The translations under genes were made by a program, and so were the position numbers. From an uncultured Bacteroidales bacterium (GTDB lineage Bacteria; Bacteroidota; Bacteroidia; Bacteroidales; F082), in contig ONFF01000011.1 of NCBI GenBank assembly GCA_900317055.1, forward strand, positions 18,062 through 82,061: a stretch of 64,000 bases of DNA. Direction: 5' to 3'. The notes beneath the pieces were generated by a model. It was not told where the DNA came from. It saw nothing but the letters and a program-made list of their open reading frames with translations, and did no database searches. This document shows positions 59,434 through 64,000 of this stretch, piece by piece (position 1 is the stretch's first letter; every line of letters starts with the position of its first letter).

Positions 59434-62352
59434 TTGTTAATCGCCGTCCATTCATATAACAGCCTGTGCTACGGCACGATGCCGATTGCGGACTTGGTCA
59501 CGAAGGCCGCCGCGATGGGCTATGTTGTCTTACCTTTGACCGACATCAACACGACGATGGGCGTTGCCGATTTCGTGGTGGAATGTCAAAGAAAAGGCAT
59601 TCGGCCTGTCGTGGGCGTGGAGGTGCGCAACGGCAATGAGCTGCTCTATGTGGCCTTGGCAAAAAACAACGCAGGCTTCGCCGAACTGAACCGCTTTTTG
59701 ACCCATCATAACCTCACTAAACAGCCTTTCCCCGAAATCGCACCCGATTGGGAACAGGTCTTTGTCATTTATCCCTTCGGGAAACGAAAGCAGAACTCGT
59801 TGAAAAATAATGAGTTTATCGGTGTTCGATTTTCCCAATTGACCAAATTGTACAACTGCGAATCCTTTGAGAAGCTGGTCGCCATGCAACCTGTCACCGT
59901 TGCCGAAGAAGGCGATTTTCAATTGCATCAGTGCATGAGAGCCATTGACGAGAATGTGCTGATTTCGCGATTGGAGCCAGCCGCTTGTGCCGCTCCCGAC
60001 GAGATTCTTTTGCCTGCCGAAAGGCTAAAAACGACTTTTGCACTTTACCCACAACTCATTGAAAATGCAGAGCGTATCTTGAATGAATGCGAAATCAACT
60101 TGGATGCAGATGTGAAAAACAAACGCACATATACGGGCAATGTCTATGACGATCGGGAACTGTTACGCCAAAAAGCCTTTGAAGGAATGATTTATCGTTA
60201 TGGGACGAGAAGCAAGAATGCCTACCGTCGTATCGAGAAGGAACTCGACATCATTGAGAAGATGGGCTTTTGCGCTTATTTTCTTATAGCCTGGGACATC
60301 GTGTGTTTCGCTATGAAGCAGGGCTTCTACCATGTCGGGCGAGGCAGCGGAGCCAATAGTGTAGTAGCTTATTGCCTGAAAATCACCGATGTGGATCCAA
60401 TTGAATTGGACTTGTACTTTGAGCGTTTCCTGAACCCCAAGCGGAGCAGTCCTCCCGACTTTGACCTTGATTTTTCGTGGAAGGATAAGGACCAAGTCAT
60501 CGCCTACATTTTCAATAAATACGGTAAGGAATATGTGGCATTGCTCGGCGCGACGGTCACTTTCCAAAGCAATTCGCTTTGTCGCGAACTGGGCAAAGTG
60601 TTCGGCCTGCCCAAAGGCGAAATCGACCTGATGGAACGCAACCCCGAGGCTTTCGCCCGACAGAGCGAAATTGGGCAGCAGATTCTGGCCATTGCCGAGC
60701 GCCTCCGCGACTTTCCGCGCCAGCGTTCCATCCACGCTGGTGGCGTGTTGATTACGGAAGAACCGATTACCAACTATGCCGCACTCGACCTGCCACCCAA
60801 GGGCTTTCCAACCACGCAATACGATATGTATTCCGCCGAAAAAGTTGGACTTATCAAAATTGACATCCTCAGCCAGCGCGGCATCGCCCATATTCGAGAT
60901 GCCGTGGAGGTGGTGGAACGCAGTCGGGGAGTGCGCATTGACATTCACCAAATTAACGCATTAAAACAAGACGAACTGATTCGTCGCCAATTGCTTAAAG
61001 CCGAGACCTGCGGCTGTTTTTACATCGAGAGTCCGGCTATGCGCGGATTATTGCGCAAGTTGCGCTGCAGCGACTACAAAACTTTGGTCGCAGCCAGTTC
61101 CATCATCAGGCCAGGTGTGGCCAAATCGGGCATGATGCGCGAATACATCAACCGCTTCCATCATCCTGAAACTGTAGACTATAAGCATCCCGTTTTGAAA
61201 GAACTTTTGGCAGAGACTTACGGTGTGATGATTTACCAGGAAGATGTTTTGAAGGTCGGGCATTATTTTGCAGGCTTAGACTTGGCAGAGGCCGATGTGT
61301 TGCGCCGCATGATGGGTCACAAGATGCGTGACAAATCTGAATTTGAAGAGGTTACGAAACGCTTCTTCGACAATTGCAAAGCCAAGGGTTACCCTGATGA
61401 CTTGGTGCGTGAGCTTTGGCGACAGATTGAGTCGTTTTCGGGGTATTCATTCTCCAAGGCGCACTCGGCCTCATACGCGGTGGAGAGTTACCAAAGCCTC
61501 TATCTGAAAAGCCATTATCCGCTTGAGTTTCAGGTGGCTGTGATTAACAATTTCGGTGGGTTCTACCAAACTTGGTTCTACTTCAACGAGGCGCGGCGCA
61601 TGGGGGCAAAGATCCATCTGCCTTGCGTCAATCGCAGCGATTACCTCACCACTTTGAATGGTCGGACGATTTTCATGGGCTTTGTGCATTTGCAAGGCAT
61701 TGAACAACAATTTGTAGAACGATTCGTTGCCGAGCGCAAGGCTCACGGGCCTTTCACCAGTTTGGAAAATTTCATTGCGCGTGTGCCGTTTTCGTTGGAA
61801 CAACTCGTGTTGCTCATTCGTGGCGGTGCGTTCAGTTTCACGAAAAAAACTAAAGCTGAACTTCTATGGCAGGCGCATCTCAACAAAAGCGATGGCAAGA
61901 AAGAACAGCCCGAAACACTTTTTGAACTTGAGAACCAACACTTTGAGTTCCCGAGTTTTTCCGTCAATGCTTTGCAGAACGCTTACGATGAGATTGAACT
62001 ATACGGTTTTCCTGTCTCTTTGACTTGGTTCGACTTGTTGAAGACCAAGTTCCGTGGTGAGTTGATGGCCTCTCAGATGCTGCATTTTGTAGGGAGTCAT
62101 TACAGGATGTTAGGCAAATTGGTCACAGTGAAATATGTGCGTACCTGCAAAGGCGACACAATGGCGCTGGGCACCTTTGTCGATGTCACGGGTGAGGCTT
62201 TCGACACGGTGCATTTTCCACAAGTACTCAAAGCGTGGCCTTTTCAGGGCGACGGCGTGTATTTGCTTTTGGGCAAAGTTACCGAGGAATTTGGGCAACC
62301 ATCGTTGGAAGTCGAAAAAATGGGAAGGTTGGAATATAAGGAATTAGGATAA
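59434..62352 (+). CDS. dnaE: DnaE-type DNA polymerase III alpha subunit, short error-prone form
   Basis: The 972-residue polymerase is shorter than replicative DnaE (about 1150-1250). The N-terminal PHP-like domain (LIAVHSYNSLCYGTMPIADLVTKAAAMGY) seems to have lost most metal ligands. The polymerase core has GFCAYFLIAWDIVCFAM, HVGRGSGANSVVAYCLKITDVDP, the catalytic PPDFDLDFSWKDKDQVIAYIF and a tandem HhH region; the C-terminal tau- and beta-binding parts are reduced. This resembles DnaE2/ImuC-type polymerases. The only start that keeps the HSYNSL motif is TTG at 59434; the first ATG is 59479. If the TAGTTTTG at 59429 is the -7 box, the TTG would precede the transcript start, so the start codon remains uncertain. 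Confidence 0.88.
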   Translation: MLIAVHSYNSLCYGTMPIADLVTKAAAMGYVVLPLTDINTTMGVADFVVECQRKGIRPVVGVEVRNGNELLYVALAKNNAGFAELNRFLTHHNLTKQPFPEIAPDWEQVFVIYPFGKRKQNSLKNNEFIGVRFSQLTKLYNCESFEKLVAMQPVTVAEEGDFQLHQCMRAIDENVLISRLEPAACAAPDEILLPAERLKTTFALYPQLIENAERILNECEINLDADVKNKRTYTGNVYDDRELLRQKAFEGMIYRYGTRSKNAYRRIEKELDIIEKMGFCAYFLIAWDIVCFAMKQGFYHVGRGSGANSVVAYCLKITDVDPIELDLYFERFLNPKRSSPPDFDLDFSWKDKDQVIAYIFNKYGKEYVALLGATVTFQSNSLCRELGKVFGLPKGEIDLMERNPEAFARQSEIGQQILAIAERLRDFPRQRSIHAGGVLITEEPITNYAALDLPPKGFPTTQYDMYSAEKVGLIKIDILSQRGIAHIRDAVEVVERSRGVRIDIHQINALKQDELIRRQLLKAETCGCFYIESPAMRGLLRKLRCSDYKTLVAASSIIRPGVAKSGMMREYINRFHHPETVDYKHPVLKELLAETYGVMIYQEDVLKVGHYFAGLDLAEADVLRRMMGHKMRDKSEFEEVTKRFFDNCKAKGYPDDLVRELWRQIESFSGYSFSKAHSASYAVESYQSLYLKSHYPLEFQVAVINNFGGFYQTWFYFNEARRMGAKIHLPCVNRSDYLTTLNGRTIFMGFVHLQGIEQQFVERFVAERKAHGPFTSLENFIARVPFSLEQLVLLIRGGAFSFTKKTKAELLWQAHLNKSDGKKEQPETLFELENQHFEFPSFSVNALQNAYDEIELYGFPVSLTWFDLLKTKFRGELMASQMLHFVGSHYRMLGKLVTVKYVRTCKGDTMALGTFVDVTGEAFDTVHFPQVLKAWPFQGDGVYLLLGKVTEEFGQPSLEVEKMGRLEYKELG

Positions 62353-62359
62353 GACAAGC

Positions 62360-63034
62360 TTATTTCAGTATGGCCAAAACCGTTTCCTTACCTGTCGTTT
62401 TGTCACCGATTTTCACTTTGATCTCGGCATCCAAGGGCAGGAAGACATCCACACGCGAGCCAAAGCGAATCATGCCCAGCTCCTCTCCTACTACGGCTTG
62501 GTCGCCAGGCTCCAAAGCGCAAACGATGCGGCGCGCCACAAAACCAGCAATCTGTCGTACCAGTATTTCTCGGCCTTTGGTGTCCTTCAGGATAATCGTA
62601 TTGTGCTCGTTATCTGTCGATGACTTTGGGTTGAATGCCAGTAAGAACTTGCCGGGATGATATTTGTAGTAAGTCACCTCACCGTCGAACGGGAAGAAAT
62701 TGATGTGGACATCATAAATCGACATGAAGATGGATAGTTGACGGCGTTTTTCATGGAAGTACTCGTCTTCCAGCACCTCCTCGTTGGCCGCCACAATACC
62801 GTCGGCAGGCGACAGCACGGCATTTTCCTCAATAGTTGTTTTCCGCCATATCGGGACACGGAAAAAGCGTACGGTCAAAATCAAAACCACAAGTTCAAAC
62901 GCATACAAAAGGTAATGCCACACCGTTTGCGAAGGCCAAAGCCAGTTGACCAAAAAAACCGTTACCGCAATGACGGCAAGAGTGATGAGAATGGCGACCG
63001 TTCCTTCTTCGTGTAACCTTTTATGAATCTTCAT
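62360..63034 (-). CDS. psd: Phosphatidylserine decarboxylase proenzyme
   Basis: The 224-residue protein has N-terminal hydrophobic segments (VAILITLAVIAVTVFLVNWLW; YLLYAFELVVLILTVRFF) and the PSD core: AVLSPADGIVAANEEV, FMSIYDVHINFFPFDGEVTYYKYHPGKF and the processing site Gly-Ser in MIRFGSRVDVFLP, where cleavage generates the pyruvoyl group. It converts phosphatidylserine to phosphatidylethanolamine at the inner membrane. It overlaps cdsA by 4 nt (ATGA), so the two phospholipid genes are coupled. It is convergent with dnaE with only 7 bp between. Confidence 0.92.
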   Translation of the reverse strand: MKIHKRLHEEGTVAILITLAVIAVTVFLVNWLWPSQTVWHYLLYAFELVVLILTVRFFRVPIWRKTTIEENAVLSPADGIVAANEEVLEDEYFHEKRRQLSIFMSIYDVHINFFPFDGEVTYYKYHPGKFLLAFNPKSSTDNEHNTIILKDTKGREILVRQIAGFVARRIVCALEPGDQAVVGEELGMIRFGSRVDVFLPLDAEIKVKIGDKTTGKETVLAILK

Positions 63035-63843
63035 AGCAACAGCAAATAAACGAAAATAAACGGTACGCTGAACATAATAGAGTCAAAACGGTCCAAAATT
63101 CCGCCATGGCCCGGTATCAGTTTACCAGAATCCTTCACTCCAGCCTGCCGTTTGAGCATCGATTCACACAGATCACCCAAGGTACCAAAAACGACAGCAA
63201 TGGCGGCCAAGCCTATAGCATGAGGGATAGGAAACCATTGGGAATAATGGCAGAACACGATAAGCGAAACCATAGTGAATACCAATCCACCAATACTGCC
63301 TTCAATGGTTTTACCTGGTGAGATACGGGGAAAGAGCTTATGCCGACCAAGGAGTTTGCCAGTAAGGTAAGCAAAGATGTCATTGACCCACAGCAAGCAG
63401 AACACCAAAATAATAAGCTTTGGTCCTGCAAGCGTGCCAAAAAGGTCTTCGCGATACATGAAAAGCATCAATGAAGAGGGCAAGCTCAAGAAAGCGAGTG
63501 AGGCATAAAGGTAGGTGAATATAGGTTTTGCGTCATGCTTAACTGAAAACAAGGCGTAAAGGAAGGGCATCAACGCAATGAGCATCTCGAGAAGAAGCCA
63601 ACGAGGGGTGATGACTTGTAGTGCTACCAAGGCAGGCAAGGCAAAAAAGCTGAGGGAAAGTGCTTCGCCAATGATGATGCCAGTTATTGAATTCATTTGC
63701 TGGAGTCGCGACATTTCGAAAGTGCCCACAGCAATGATAAACAGCAACAAGGCGGCCCACGACCAAGGTGAGACAAACACACATGCGAGGAGCACAATGC
63801 CCATCAGCAGACCTGAAATCGTACGAATCAATAGCTCTTTCAT
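63031..63843 (-). CDS. cdsA: Phosphatidate cytidylyltransferase CdsA
   Basis: The protein has 270 residues from the ATG at 63843 (MKELLIRTISGLLMGIVLLA). It is polytopic with the CDP-diglyceride synthase signature near the C-terminus: LWVNDIFAYLTGKLLGRHKLFPRISPGKTIEGSIGG and FGTLGDLCESMLKRQAGVKDSGKLIPGHGGILDRFDSIMF. It makes CDP-diacylglycerol from phosphatidate and CTP, the precursor used upstream of Psd. The ATG at 63864 is less likely because it adds a polar stretch before the first helix. Confidence 0.93.
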   Translation of the reverse strand: MKELLIRTISGLLMGIVLLACVFVSPWSWAALLLFIIAVGTFEMSRLQQMNSITGIIIGEALSLSFFALPALVALQVITPRWLLLEMLIALMPFLYALFSVKHDAKPIFTYLYASLAFLSLPSSLMLFMYREDLFGTLAGPKLIILVFCLLWVNDIFAYLTGKLLGRHKLFPRISPGKTIEGSIGGLVFTMVSLIVFCHYSQWFPIPHAIGLAAIAVVFGTLGDLCESMLKRQAGVKDSGKLIPGHGGILDRFDSIMFSVPFIFVYLLLL

Positions 63844-63904
63844 GACAATCGAAATGAATTGCAAAGATAGGAAAAAGAGTGAAAGGCGAGCAAAGCGATG
63901 GCAT

Positions 63905-63941
63905 AAAAACAGATAAGCCCGCCAGCAGTGCTGACGGGCTT
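63905..63941 (-). terminator. Terminator of the rRNA operon
   Basis: AAGCCCGTCAGCA-type arms (63915-63927 and 63929-63941, one mismatch) form a strong GC-rich hairpin. On the minus strand it is followed by TTATCTGTTTTT. It lies directly after the 5S rRNA end. Confidence 0.8.
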
Positions 63942-63952
63942 TCCGTTGTGGG

Positions 63953-64000
63953 TGGGCGGCGAACTACTTTCCCACGGTCTCCCGCAGTATCATCGTCGCG
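63953..64000 (-). rRNA. rrf: 5S ribosomal RNA, 3' part (continues beyond window)
   Basis: On the minus strand the sequence reads ...ACTGCGGGAGACCGTGGGAA then AGTAGTTCGCCGCC, matching the conserved 3' third of bacterial 5S rRNA (the GCGGGAGACCGTGGGAAAGTAGG region). The rest of the gene, and presumably the 16S-23S-5S operon, lies past position 64000. The exact 3' end is estimated within a few bases. Confidence 0.85.

Overview
The window looks like chromosomal DNA from an uncultured member of the Bacteroidales. The evidence is the Bacteroidetes-type order of the division and cell-wall (dcw) cluster, several large secreted proteins with type IX secretion (T9SS) sorting domains, four gingipain-family (C25) proteases, a TonB-dependent receptor followed by two DUF4249 lipoproteins, and promoters that fit the Bacteroidetes -7 element TAnnTTTG with few Shine-Dalgarno sequences. 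MurE carries the DNPR motif, which points to a meso-diaminopimelate peptidoglycan.

Layout. 1-5830: the tail of a DUF4143 ATPase, a SlyD-like isomerase, a membrane-anchored protein with a VWA-like region, a YafQ-type toxin-antitoxin pair, a glycosyltransferase and a TsaC/YrdC tRNA-modification protein. 5887-28765: an accessory, surface-directed region with a TonB-C domain protein, an S41 processing protease, three C25 proteases on the plus strand, a DnaJ/TerB protein, a TonB receptor/DUF4249 operon, and a fourth C25 protease followed by an RNA methyltransferase and a HAD nucleotidase. 28920-44006: the dcw cluster on the minus strand (mraZ-rsmH-ftsL-ftsI-murE-mraY-murD*-ftsW-murG-murC-ftsQ-ftsA-ftsZ), in which murD is reduced to its C-terminal domain. 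44240-50586: divergent engB, a small YeaQ-type membrane protein, and a 1653-residue VWA protein with a T9SS tail next to a small protein with a CTERM-like end. 50896-62352: mutS2, two DUF4143 ATPases, a lipoprotein, and a damage-response-like cassette of a self-cleaving S24 regulator, a Y-family polymerase and a DnaE-type polymerase. 62360-64000: psd and cdsA, then the 3' end of a 5S rRNA gene and its terminator, all on the minus strand.

How genes work together. The dcw genes form one tightly packed transcription unit, with a promoter overlapped by three AAGTGK repeats at exact 10-bp spacing that match a MraZ operator. The S24 regulator is divergent from dinB. The dinB and dnaE upstream regions share an identical 23-bp block containing a dyad TTTGA-N11-TCAAA, so I infer one regulon. 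An ATPase gene with its own promoter separates dinB from dnaE. The four C25 proteases and the VWA protein are probable T9SS cargo.

Most noteworthy: the truncated murD with altered substrate-binding motifs kept inside an otherwise intact dcw operon; the shared dyad operator of the polymerase cassette; palindromic REP-like repeats incorporated in frame into the FtsZ linker; and three perfect 22-bp tandem repeats abutting the promoter of a DUF4143 ATPase. No tRNA, CRISPR array, transposase or prophage was found.
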